Below, piece by piece: positions 9,047 through 15,790 of a stretch of DNA of 32,230 nucleotides. Position numbers and translations under genes: made by a program. Position 1 is the first letter of the stretch; each line of letters starts with the position of its first letter. Below the pieces are notes generated by a model. It made no database searches. It was not told the origin of the DNA and saw only the letters and a program-made list of their open reading frames with translations. The DNA is taken from the NCBI GenBank assembly GCA_023428085.1, contig JAEYZK010000314.1, positions 1 through 32,230 on the forward strand, in the 5' to 3' direction. The stretch comes from Pseudomonadota bacterium. Lineage in GTDB: Bacteria; Myxococcota; Myxococcia; Myxococcales; Anaeromyxobacteraceae.

Positions 9047-9345
9047 TTGATCCCCTGCTTCGCGAGCTCCGGGTGGCAGAGCACGCACTGCGACTCCGGC
9101 CGCGCGTGCTCCGCGCACCAGTCCCCCTTGGCCTTGTAGACGGCGGCGAGCTTCGGGTTGCAGCGGGCGCAGAGCGACCGCTGGACGCCGTGCTGGCACC
9201 GCTCGGAGGGCGCGGCAGCGGGCGCGCCGCTCTTCGGGGGAGCGCCGTGGGCCTGGTGCGCGTGGCTCCCGGCGGCGGCGGCGGACCCGGGGGAGGACGT
9301 GACGGCGAACGCGACGGACAGCGCGAGCGTGGCGAGTCTGGACAT
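9043..9345 (-). CDS. Small secreted protein with two CxxHG...CxxC[N/H]P repeats
   Basis: A 100-residue protein with an N-terminal signal peptide (hydrophobic residues 4-16, Ala-rich cleavage area near 22-26), then a His/Ala/Pro linker. Two Cys/His repeats occupy residues 50-92: Cys 50, 59, 62, 77, 87, 90, the second ending in CVLCHPE. The repeats match those in the fusion protein encoded just downstream, including KGDWC and PES. The start is ATG at 9345 with AGGAG about 6 bases upstream; the stop overlaps the next GTG start. The likely role is a periplasmic metal-binding or metal-delivery protein for the RND pump, inferred from motif sharing and translational coupling. CVLCH could in principle accept c-type heme, but the alternating CxxCN forms argue against a plain cytochrome. 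Confidence 0.8.
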   Translation of the reverse strand: MSRLATLALSVAFAVTSSPGSAAAAGSHAHQAHGAPPKSGAPAAAPSERCQHGVQRSLCARCNPKLAAVYKAKGDWCAEHARPESQCVLCHPELAKQGIK

Positions 9346-9355
9346 GTGGGCTCCT

Positions 9356-9375
9356 GCGCCGGCGAACGCCGGCGC
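9356..9375. repeat. Perfect inverted repeat in the leader of the small Cys/His-repeat gene
   Basis: Two 9-base arms (9356-9364 and 9367-9375) are perfectly complementary around an AA spacer, just upstream of the AGGAG ribosome binding site of the gene starting at 9345. In RNA this would be a very stable stem within the efflux operon. It could be an attenuator, an mRNA-processing or stability element, or a repressor operator. Confidence 0.6.
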
Positions 9376-9454
9376 GGGTTCGTGAGCTTGCGAGGGTCGT
9401 GCGAGGGGCGAGGAGCGCCGTGCTGCGGACGCACCTCGGGCGCGAAGGTCGCGT

Positions 9455-9748
9455 TCAGGCTCGCGGCGGGTGGAAGATGTCCGTCGTCGGCGCGGCGAGG
9501 CTCGGCGCGGCGACGAGGCCCCTCGGTCCGGACACGATGGCCGTGCCGGAGGTCCCGATCCGGGGCGCAGGGAGCGCGGCCGCAGGACAGCACGCGCAGA
9601 GCACCCCGGCGGCGCAGTCGGGACGAGGAGCCTCCTGCTCGCCCGACTCCTCGCAGCAGCTCGTCTCCTCGAGCGCCGCCACGAGCTCGAACACGCCGCT
9701 CGCGAGGAGCGACAGGGCGACGACGGCGGCGCGGAGGAGCGCGGGCAT
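9455..9748 (-). CDS. Small Cys-rich exported or membrane-anchored protein
   Basis: A 97-residue protein starting at MPALLRAAVVALSLLASGVF, a single hydrophobic segment that reads as a signal peptide or anchor. It is followed by a Cys/Glu-rich stretch with Cys 31, 32, 45, 51, 53 and 54 (ETSCCEESGEQ, GVLCACCPA). The rest is Pro/Ala-rich with no clear domain. It lies between the thioredoxin-like lipoprotein gene (35-base gap) and the Cys/His-repeat gene (109-base gap) on the same strand. The vicinal Cys pair and CACC cluster suggest soft-metal or metalloid binding in the periplasm; this is inference. There is no strong ribosome binding site before the ATG, so the start is less certain. I do not recognise a family. 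Confidence 0.6.
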   Translation of the reverse strand: MPALLRAAVVALSLLASGVFELVAALEETSCCEESGEQEAPRPDCAAGVLCACCPAAALPAPRIGTSGTAIVSGPRGLVAAPSLAAPTTDIFHPPRA

Positions 9749-9783
9749 CGAGCCACGTCTGTACCCGGGCGCAGGTCGGGGTG

Positions 9784-10323
9784 TCAACGCGCGGGCCGTG
9801 TCCCCGGCGGGCCCGCGGGCGAGGCCTCCGTCGCCAGCCGGGCGAGGAGGCGCCGCATGCCGCGCGAGCTCCAGTCGCGCGGTCCGGAGAAGCGCGCGCG
9901 GAGCTCGCCGTCCACGACCAGGATCGCCGCCGGGAGCTCGTCGACGCCGAAGGCCCCGGCGAGGGCGTGCCGCTCGTCGCGGATCAGGCCGAGCTCGGGC
10001 GGCGGCGCGCCCGCGAAGAAGGCCTGGAGCGCCGCGGCGTCGTCCTCCGCGACGGTGGTGATCGCCACCCCGGCGGGCGGATCGCGCGCGAGCGCCCGGA
10101 GGCTCGGGAGCTCCTCGACGCACGGCGGGCACCACGTCGCCCAGAAGACCACGAGCGCCGGACCGGTGCGCTCCCACTCCGCGGGCGCCCCGCCCTCGAG
10201 CCGCGTGTACGGAGGCTGCCGGAGGTCGCCGCAGGCGAGCGCGCCGAGCGCCACCGCGGCGAGGGCGAGCGCGCGGAGCGGCCGCACCGCGCGCTGCACG
10301 CCGTGACGATTCGATGGCGCCAT
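9784..10323 (-). CDS. TlpA/ResA-like thioredoxin-fold lipoprotein
   Basis: A 179-residue exported protein with a hydrophobic signal ending in a lipobox (GALAC, Cys31), so probably a periplasm-facing lipoprotein. A thioredoxin fold follows, with FWATWCPPC (Cys65 and Cys68) and a later ELPAAILVVDG strand carrying the cis-Pro position. TlpA/ResA-type proteins reduce disulfides in exported proteins such as apocytochromes or metal chaperones. It is the first gene of the efflux operon, ahead of three products rich in periplasmic Cys, so keeping those thiols reduced is an attractive role (inferred). The ATG at 10323 lies inside a 14-base palindrome and 45 bases from the divergent acr3 start. A GTG eight codons in is an alternative start. 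Confidence 0.85.
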   Translation of the reverse strand: MAPSNRHGVQRAVRPLRALALAAVALGALACGDLRQPPYTRLEGGAPAEWERTGPALVVFWATWCPPCVEELPSLRALARDPPAGVAITTVAEDDAAALQAFFAGAPPPELGLIRDERHALAGAFGVDELPAAILVVDGELRARFSGPRDWSSRGMRRLLARLATEASPAGPPGTRPAR

Positions 10324-10325
10324 CG
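10312..10325. promoter_or_regulatory. 14-base palindrome in the efflux/acr3 divergent region
   Basis: CGATGGCGCCATCG is a perfect palindrome that spans the ATG of the thioredoxin-like gene and sits 43 bases before the acr3 ATG. A bound regulator here could affect both divergent operons. Part of it is coding sequence, so chance is possible. Confidence 0.35.
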
Positions 10326-10368
10326 CTGCACCATTCCACGGCGGCCGGCGCCGCGCTAGAACGAGGGC

Positions 10369-11520
10369 ATGGCGACTCCAGCCCTGCGCGCCCCCTCGAG
10401 CTCCGCTCCCGGCGTCACCCGCCGCCTCTCGTTCCTCGACCGGTACCTGACGCTCTGGATCTTCCTCGCGATGGGCGCCGGGATCGCGCTCGGGTGGGCA
10501 GTGCCCGGCGTCGTCCCCGCCCTCGACCGCCTCAGCGTCGGGACCACGTCCATCCCGATCGCCGTCGGCCTCATCCTCATGATGTACCCGCCCCTCGCCA
10601 AGGTCCGCTACGAGGAGCTGCCGCGCGTCTTCCGCGACGGCAAGGTGCTCGGGCTCTCGCTCGTGCAGAACTGGGTGGTGGGGCCGGCGCTCATGTTCGG
10701 GCTCGCGGTGCTCTTCCTGCGCGATCGGCCCGAGTACATGGTCGGCCTCATCCTCATCGGGCTCGCGCGGTGCATCGCGATGGTCATCGTCTGGAACGAC
10801 CTCGCGAAGGGCGACACCGAGTACTGCGCCGGCCTGGTGGCCTTCAACTCGATCTTCCAGGTGCTCTTCTTCTCGGTCTACGCCTGGATCTTCATCACGG
10901 TGCTGCCGGGCTGGCTCGGGATCCAGGGCGCCGAGGTGCACATCACCATCGGCGAGATCGCGCGGAGCGTCTTCGTCTACCTGGGCATCCCGTTCCTGGC
11001 GGGCATGGCGAGCCGCTTCGGGCTGCGCGCCTGGAAGGGCGAGGACTGGTACCGGCGCGTCTTCCTCCCGCGCATCTCCCCCGTCACGCTCGTCGCCCTG
11101 CTCTTCACGATCGTCGTGATGTTCTCGCTCAAGGGCGAGACGATCGTGCAGGTCCCGCTCGACGTCGTCCGGATCGCGATCCCGCTGCTCGTCTACTTCC
11201 TGGTGATGTTCCTGGTCTCGTTCTTCATGAGCCGGAGGGTCGGCGCGACCTACGCGCAGACGGCGACGCTCTCGTTCACGGCGGCCTCCAACAACTTCGA
11301 GCTCGCGATCGCGGTCGCCGTCGCCACCTTCGGCATGGCGCACGGCGCGGCGTTCGCGGCGGTGATCGGCCCGCTCGTCGAGGTGCCGGTCCTCATCGGC
11401 CTCGTCCACGTCGCCCTCCGCCTGCGGGACCGGTGGTTCCCGGGGGAGACCGGGGAGCTCGCGAAGGTCGGGACGTGCGCCGTCACGGTCGAGGGGCCGG
11501 CCGCGGGGAGGAGGGCGTGA
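10369..11520 (+). CDS. acr3: ACR3-family arsenite efflux permease
   Basis: A 383-residue protein with about ten membrane segments that exports arsenite (As(III)) using the proton gradient. The family hallmark GLARCIAMVIVWN places the conserved Cys at about residue 135, and ASNNFELAIAVAVATFG carries the second conserved block in the C-terminal half. The N-terminus (LSFLDRYLTLWIFLAMGAGI) is typical. The ATG at 10369 has GAGGG just upstream and a possible -10 element TAGAAC at about 10355. The stop overlaps the arsC GTG start (GTGA), so the two are translationally coupled. No arsR repressor gene is next to the pair, which is unusual for ars operons; regulation must come from elsewhere or from a divergent-region site. 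Confidence 0.96.
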   Translation: MATPALRAPSSSAPGVTRRLSFLDRYLTLWIFLAMGAGIALGWAVPGVVPALDRLSVGTTSIPIAVGLILMMYPPLAKVRYEELPRVFRDGKVLGLSLVQNWVVGPALMFGLAVLFLRDRPEYMVGLILIGLARCIAMVIVWNDLAKGDTEYCAGLVAFNSIFQVLFFSVYAWIFITVLPGWLGIQGAEVHITIGEIARSVFVYLGIPFLAGMASRFGLRAWKGEDWYRRVFLPRISPVTLVALLFTIVVMFSLKGETIVQVPLDVVRIAIPLLVYFLVMFLVSFFMSRRVGATYAQTATLSFTAASNNFELAIAVAVATFGMAHGAAFAAVIGPLVEVPVLIGLVHVALRLRDRWFPGETGELAKVGTCAVTVEGPAAGRRA

Positions 11521-11966
11521 GCGCGGCCTGGGAGGGCGAAGCCGACCGCATCCGCGCGGCCCGGCCGCGGCACGTGCTGTTCCTCTGCGTCGCCAACTCC
11601 GCGCGGAGCCAGATGGCCGAGGGGATCGCGCGCGCGCTCGCGCCCGCGTCGGTGAAGGTCTCCTCCGCGGGCTCCCGTCCGTCGCGCCTCAACCCGTTCG
11701 CGGTGCGGGCGCTCGCGGAGCTCGGGATCGACATCGCGGGCCACGTCTCGAAGAGCGTGGACGACGTCCCGCCGGACGGCGTGGACGTGGTCGTCACGCT
11801 CTGCGCCGAGGAGGTCTGCCCGGTCTTCCTCGGGAAGGCGCTGCGCGTGCACTGGGGGCTCCCGGATCCCGCCGGTGCGGGGCGGACCGACGAGGAGCAG
11901 CTCCAGGCGTTCCGCGACGTCCGCGACGAGCTGCGGCGCCGCCTGGCGAGGGTCTTCGCGGCCTGA
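11517..11966 (+). CDS. arsC: Arsenate reductase, LMW-phosphatase fold
   Basis: A 149-residue cytoplasmic enzyme that reduces arsenate to arsenite for export by Acr3. The CX5R P-loop is CVANSAR (Cys24 to Arg30), followed by SQMAEG as in thioredoxin-coupled ArsC. The Cys96/Cys101 pair (TLCAEEVCP) matches the position of the redox Cys pair of the family, with a slightly shorter spacing than in Bacillus ArsC. VHWGLPDPAG carries the general-acid Asp (about 117). The GTG start overlaps the acr3 stop by four bases, and the alternative of an internal start would remove only the poorly conserved N-terminus. Electrons probably come from thioredoxin (family knowledge). Confidence 0.94.
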   Translation: MSAAWEGEADRIRAARPRHVLFLCVANSARSQMAEGIARALAPASVKVSSAGSRPSRLNPFAVRALAELGIDIAGHVSKSVDDVPPDGVDVVVTLCAEEVCPVFLGKALRVHWGLPDPAGAGRTDEEQLQAFRDVRDELRRRLARVFAA

Positions 11967-11968
11967 CG

Positions 11969-12000
11969 GCGGGGCCGGTCGCCGCGGCGGCCGGCCCCGC
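11969..12000. terminator. Bidirectional GC-rich terminator hairpin
   Basis: Arms 11969-11978 and 11991-12000 are perfectly complementary (10 bp), and the 12 bases between them extend the stem. It sits between the convergent ends of arsC (stop at 11966) and the outer-membrane protein gene (stop at 12009). There is no T-run, so efficiency is uncertain. Confidence 0.6.
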
Positions 12001-12008
12001 GCGCAGGG

Positions 12009-12908
12009 TCAGCGCAAGGGGACCCGCACGCTGAGCTGGCTGATCCCCTGCCCGCTCCCGCCCGCGTTGGCGCGCGCCTCGTACTCGAGCTCGAGGCCGC
12101 GCGCCGCCACGGCGACGCGCACGTAGGGCGCCCGGACGAAGGTGCCCGTCACGTAGCCGCCCGGCATCGTGAGGAACGGGTCGCGGCCGAGGAAACGCCA
12201 GACCTCCACGCCGGCCTCGGCCCGCAGGTGCCGCGTCGCGAGCGCGACCCCGACCGCGCCGCGCAGCCGGCTCACCCCGCCGCCCAGGGCCCAGAGGCCG
12301 CTCGCTCCTCCGGTGAACGCGAGCCGAGCGCCCACGGGCCAGCGCGCCCGGACGCTGCCGCCCCACAGCGGTCCGCCGCGCGCGCGGCGCGGGTACTCGT
12401 CCTGCAACCAGCCGGCGAGCCGCTGGCCGCCGAGGAGCGCGTGGTATCCGTCCTGGAGGCGGGCGCCGCCGAGGTCGCCCCGGACGTGGACCCCGAGCGC
12501 GAGGCCGAGGTCGGCCTCGAGCCGCGATCGTACGAGCCGGCGCTCGTACGCGCCGACGAGGCTGCCCTCGTCCACGCGCCGCATCCCGCCGCGCTCGGTG
12601 ATCATCTGGTTGGCCGCGGTCAGGCTGAACCGCTCCGCCGGCCCGCGCGAGAGCTGCACGGCCAGCGCCTCGAAGCTCGTGAAGCCGGCGTCGTCCGACC
12701 TCCGGAAGTTGTCGTCGGCCACGGTGAGCCGGAACGCGTCGAACCGCCAGCGCGTCTCCTCCGGCGTCGAGCCCTCGCGGAGGGGCGCGTCCGCGGGGCC
12801 CTCCCCGACCGCGCGGGCCGGCGACGGCGCCACGACCACCGAGGCGAGGAGGAGCACCGTCCACCGCGCCCCGGCCCCTCCCCACCGGCGCGCTCCCGTC
12901 CTGATCAT
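12009..12908 (-). CDS. Predicted outer-membrane beta-barrel protein
   Basis: A 299-residue protein with a signal peptide (hydrophobic core about 17-27, then PARA) and alternating hydrophobic and polar stretches with regular aromatic residues, typical of outer-membrane strands. It ends in SQLSVRVPLR rather than the classic C-terminal Phe. The early block RLTVADDNFRRSDDAGFTS faintly resembles the N-terminus of LpxR/DUF2219 lipid-A deacylases (NDNDF...TDxxYTNG), but I cannot confirm the catalytic residues. It points away from the expansin gene and toward arsC, and is not obviously in an operon. Function is unknown; only the export and barrel-like character are supported. Confidence 0.65.
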   Translation of the reverse strand: MIRTGARRWGGAGARWTVLLLASVVVAPSPARAVGEGPADAPLREGSTPEETRWRFDAFRLTVADDNFRRSDDAGFTSFEALAVQLSRGPAERFSLTAANQMITERGGMRRVDEGSLVGAYERRLVRSRLEADLGLALGVHVRGDLGGARLQDGYHALLGGQRLAGWLQDEYPRRARGGPLWGGSVRARWPVGARLAFTGGASGLWALGGGVSRLRGAVGVALATRHLRAEAGVEVWRFLGRDPFLTMPGGYVTGTFVRAPYVRVAVAARGLELEYEARANAGGSGQGISQLSVRVPLR

Positions 12909-13274
12909 CCGTCCATGAATCTGCGCACCCCCACGCGCGCGCGGTCGCGCGCGGCCGGCGTGCGCCCCGCCCTGGCCACCGCGAGGCGCCTTTCACGGAT
13001 CGTCGATGACGACCTCGGGGCGCTGAGGCACGATGCCCGTCCCGAAGCGGTCCTCTCCCTTCTCCGGGCGTCCCCGGGCCCACCGCAACCGACCGGTCCT
13101 CCTGCGCGGGTCGATCGGGCCGCGGCGGTGCGCGATGACGGCCTTCGAGGACCACCTTGCTCCTCGACGTCGGCAGCGTTCCCACCTTCACCGGCGCGCT
13201 CGAGAGCGACCTCGGCGCTGCGCCGGTCGCCCTCGAAATGCGCGCGCCTTGATCGGCGTCAGGCTGATCCCGAT

Positions 13275-13288
13275 CTGAATCGATCCAG
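13275..13288. promoter_or_regulatory. LacI-type operator-like near-palindrome upstream of the expansin gene
   Basis: CTGAATCGATCCAG is palindromic except for one pair and has the central A-x-CG-x-T pattern of LacI/GalR operators. It shares GAATCGAT with the palindrome upstream of the sugar-binding protein gene at 28911-28922. Confidence 0.3.
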
Positions 13289-13326
13289 ACGGCGATCCGC
13301 ACCCGCCGGGGGCGTGTCCTGCGTGC

Positions 13327-13389
13327 ACACACGGTGAGAGAGTCTCACGGCCAGTGCAGACCCCCCGTGTGTCCGGGCCGAAGGGCCCG
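13327..13389 (+). promoter_or_regulatory. Nested hairpins in the expansin leader
   Basis: An 8-bp outer stem (ACACACGG at 13327-13334 with CCGTGTGT at 13365-13372) encloses a perfect 6-bp hairpin (GTGAGA at 13334-13339 with TCTCAC at 13343-13348, loop GAG). The two share base 13334, so only one can use it. A third hairpin follows at once (13374-13379 with 13384-13389, loop GAAG). It starts about 145 bases before the expansin ATG, fitting a structured 5' leader or protein-binding site. Confidence 0.4.
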
Positions 13390-13471
13390 CTGCGCTGACG
13401 CCACGTCGGCCGCTGCTGGGCCCGTGGAAACCCGTTCCGCGGCGCGGAGACGCGCCGTCGGGAGAGCCCAG

Positions 13472-15775
13472 ATGCGCGAGTCGAGAAGGATCCTCTCCGC
13501 CCTCGTGCGGACGGTCGCGGTCGTCGCGATCGTGATGTGCCTGCCCGGCCGCGGTCTGGCGCAGGGCCTGAGCGTGCGCTGCAGCGTCGGCACCCTCGCA
13601 CCCGGCGACAACCAGATCGGGCCCCGGTTCGACATCGTCAACGGCGGGGGCGACGCGGTCGCGATGAGCGCGCTCACCATCCGCTACTGGTACACGGCCG
13701 ACGGCGCCCAGGAGCAGATCTACGACTGCGACTGGACGCAGCGCGGCTGCGCCAACGTGACCTCGCGCTTCGTGAAGCTGAGCCCGGCGACGGCGAGCGC
13801 GGACACGTACCTCGAGCTCGGGTTCACCGCCGCGGCGGGCACCCTCGCGGCGGGGCAGACCTCGGGCGAGGTCCAGGGCCGCATCCACAAGAGCGACTGG
13901 ACCAACTACGCCGAGGCGAACGACTACTCCTACGCGGCGCAGACGAGCCCCGCCGCGTGCCCCAGGGTCGGGCTCTATCAGGGCGGCGTCCTGGTGTGGG
14001 GCACGCCGCCGGCCGAGACCACCGACACCACGCCGCCCTCGGCGCCGACGGACCTGACCTCCCCCGCGAAGACCAGCACGTCGGTCACGCTCCGCTGGGC
14101 CGCCTCGACCGACAACGTCGCCGTGACCGGGTACACGGTCGCGAGCGGCGCCACCGTCGTGGCCACGGTCACGGAGGCCCAGGCCACCGTCACCGGCCTC
14201 ACGCCGAGCACGACGTACAGCTTCACCGTGCGGGCCCGGGACGGCGCAGGGAACGTGTCCGCCTCCACGGCCGCGCTCAACGTCACGACCGCGGCGCCGG
14301 ACACGTCCGCGCCCACGGCGCCGACCGCCCTGGCCGCGTCGTCCGTCACGTCCAGCTCGGCCTCGCTCTCCTGGACTGGCTCCGCCGACGACGTCGGGGT
14401 CGTCGCGTACGACGTGTACAACGGCACGACCCGCGCCACCACCGTGACGGTCACCAGCGCGACGATCACCGGTCTCGCGCCCAGCACCAGCTACAGCTTC
14501 ACGGTCCGTGCGCGCGACGCGTCGGGCAACGTCTCGCCGCCGAGCGCGGCCGTGGGCGTGGAGACGCTCGCGGGCGCGGTCCGCCACCAGGCCCCCTACC
14601 CGGCCGTCGCGGCGGCGTCCTGCGGGAGCTGGGCCCTCGTGGACAACGTCTGCGTGCCCCAGTACTGCAGCGACGACGACCGCTCGGAGGACTGCGCGAG
14701 GTGCGGCGGCCCGGGCTCCGACCGGTGCGTGAAGATGGCGGGCAAGGCCGGCATGTCCGGCGAGTGGCCCGAGGTCCACTCCGTCGGGACCAACGAGCCC
14801 TGGCACTTCTCCCGCTCGACGCACTTCGGCCTGACGTCCGGGGGCGCGTGCGGCTTCGGCCTCTACGGCCTCTGCACGAGCAAGATGAAGTTCACCGACC
14901 CGCAGCTCGCCGAGCGCTGCGACGTGTTCTGCAAGGCGTACCCCTCGCTCTGCGCCGATCCCGCCGGCACCACCCTCCGCGGCAACTACGCCGCGCCGCC
15001 CGGCAACTACTACACCCAGTTCTGGCCCAGCCTCCCCGGCGAGCGCGACAACTACCTGTCCTGCGGCGAGTGCTTCGAGCTGGTGCGGACGAAGAAGGAC
15101 GGCACCGACTACGCCACGGGTGAGGTCGGGTTCACGGCCCCGATCACGCTCCAGATCGTGGACTCCTGCCCGTGCTCGGCCAACTCGAAGTGGTGCTGCG
15201 GCTCGGGGCGCGACCACTGCGGCGAGGTCTCGGACTTCAAGTACGGCTGCCCGCTGCCGCCGGCGCCGCCCGTCCCGCCCGCGGACCGCGACCCGCTGCC
15301 GAACGAGAGCATCCACCTCGATCTCTCCGACATCGCGATGTCCCGCCTCCAGACGGGCAGCGCGGACGGCGCCATGGTGGACGGCGTGATCCCGATCCGC
15401 TACCGGCGCGTCCCCTGCCCCGTGGTGGGCAACGTGTTCGTCTGGCTGCGCAGCGGCGCCGGCCCGTACTGGTTCGCGCTCTCGGTCATGAACCTCGCCG
15501 GCACCGGCTCGGTCGTGAACGTCGAGGCGCAGACGACGGCCGGCAGCTGGGTCACCCTCCAGCGCGATCAGAACTACACGAGCTCGCGGCCGCAGGAGCG
15601 GTACGGCGCGTGGGTCATCCCGCAGGGCGCCGGCCCGTTCGCGCTTCCGGTCTCGCTGCGCATCACCGACGCGTCCGGCCGCGCCCAGATCGCCGATGGC
15701 GTGATCAAGGCGTGGGCGCCGGCCGATCCCGCGCAGGCCGAGACGTACTATATCGACACCGGCCTGCAGTTCTGA
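13472..15775 (+). CDS. Multidomain secreted expansin (CBM3-FN3-FN3-DPBB-CBM63-like)
   Basis: A 767-residue secreted protein predicted to loosen cellulose/xylan networks without hydrolysis. The start is MRESRRILSA, with GGGAGAG upstream; a signal peptide ends near GLA-QG at residue 30. A CBM3 cellulose-binding domain follows (about 32-172: IGPRFDIVNGGGDAV, TIRYWYTADG, DWTNYAEANDYSY). Two FN3 domains lie at about 184-270 and 277-362. The expansin part starts near 371: a Cys-rich six-stranded barrel with THFGLTSGGACGFGLYGLC (about 450) and LQIVDSCPC (about 562, candidate catalytic-site Asp). A CBM63-like domain runs from about 611 to the end (IPIRYRRVPCPVVGNV). The expansin barrel region is longer than in small bacterial expansins and closer to long, plant-like or swollenin-like forms. 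The 54-base gap to the next gene contains a hairpin. Confidence 0.9.
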   Translation: MRESRRILSALVRTVAVVAIVMCLPGRGLAQGLSVRCSVGTLAPGDNQIGPRFDIVNGGGDAVAMSALTIRYWYTADGAQEQIYDCDWTQRGCANVTSRFVKLSPATASADTYLELGFTAAAGTLAAGQTSGEVQGRIHKSDWTNYAEANDYSYAAQTSPAACPRVGLYQGGVLVWGTPPAETTDTTPPSAPTDLTSPAKTSTSVTLRWAASTDNVAVTGYTVASGATVVATVTEAQATVTGLTPSTTYSFTVRARDGAGNVSASTAALNVTTAAPDTSAPTAPTALAASSVTSSSASLSWTGSADDVGVVAYDVYNGTTRATTVTVTSATITGLAPSTSYSFTVRARDASGNVSPPSAAVGVETLAGAVRHQAPYPAVAAASCGSWALVDNVCVPQYCSDDDRSEDCARCGGPGSDRCVKMAGKAGMSGEWPEVHSVGTNEPWHFSRSTHFGLTSGGACGFGLYGLCTSKMKFTDPQLAERCDVFCKAYPSLCADPAGTTLRGNYAAPPGNYYTQFWPSLPGERDNYLSCGECFELVRTKKDGTDYATGEVGFTAPITLQIVDSCPCSANSKWCCGSGRDHCGEVSDFKYGCPLPPAPPVPPADRDPLPNESIHLDLSDIAMSRLQTGSADGAMVDGVIPIRYRRVPCPVVGNVFVWLRSGAGPYWFALSVMNLAGTGSVVNVEAQTTAGSWVTLQRDQNYTSSRPQERYGAWVIPQGAGPFALPVSLRITDASGRAQIADGVIKAWAPADPAQAETYYIDTGLQF

Positions 15776-15790
15776 TCGCGAGGTCGGCAG

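Larger units (their letters stand above)
12909..13471 (+). other. 563-base intergenic region upstream of the expansin gene
   Basis: This is the longest stretch without a credible gene. Short open frames here lack ribosome binding sites, domains and typical codon use. It holds a near-palindrome CTGAATCGATCCAG (13275-13288) and, from 13327 to 13389, a cluster of inverted repeats that would fold in an mRNA leader. The ribosome binding site GGGAGAG lies just before the expansin ATG at 13472. No tRNA or known riboswitch could be recognised. Confidence 0.6.

Noticed and set aside
4223..9139. Very long open frame on the plus strand, antisense to the efflux genes
   Set aside because: Its product is an Arg/Glu/His/Asp-rich low-complexity string without domains, expected from the strong GC3 bias of the real genes on the other strand.
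7514..9345. Multiheme cytochrome c reading of the CxxCH motifs
   Set aside because: Only three of six units have CxxCH; the others read CxxCN, and the motif is embedded in a larger Cys/His pattern. Heme is left as a possibility, not a call.
13033..13278. Short plus-strand open frame in the expansin upstream region
   Set aside because: Arg-rich product, no ribosome binding site, no recognisable domain, and codon use unlike neighbours.
13321..13471. c-di-GMP (GEMM) riboswitch before the expansin gene
   Set aside because: The conserved receptor and tetraloop sequences of that class could not be found; only generic hairpins are visible.
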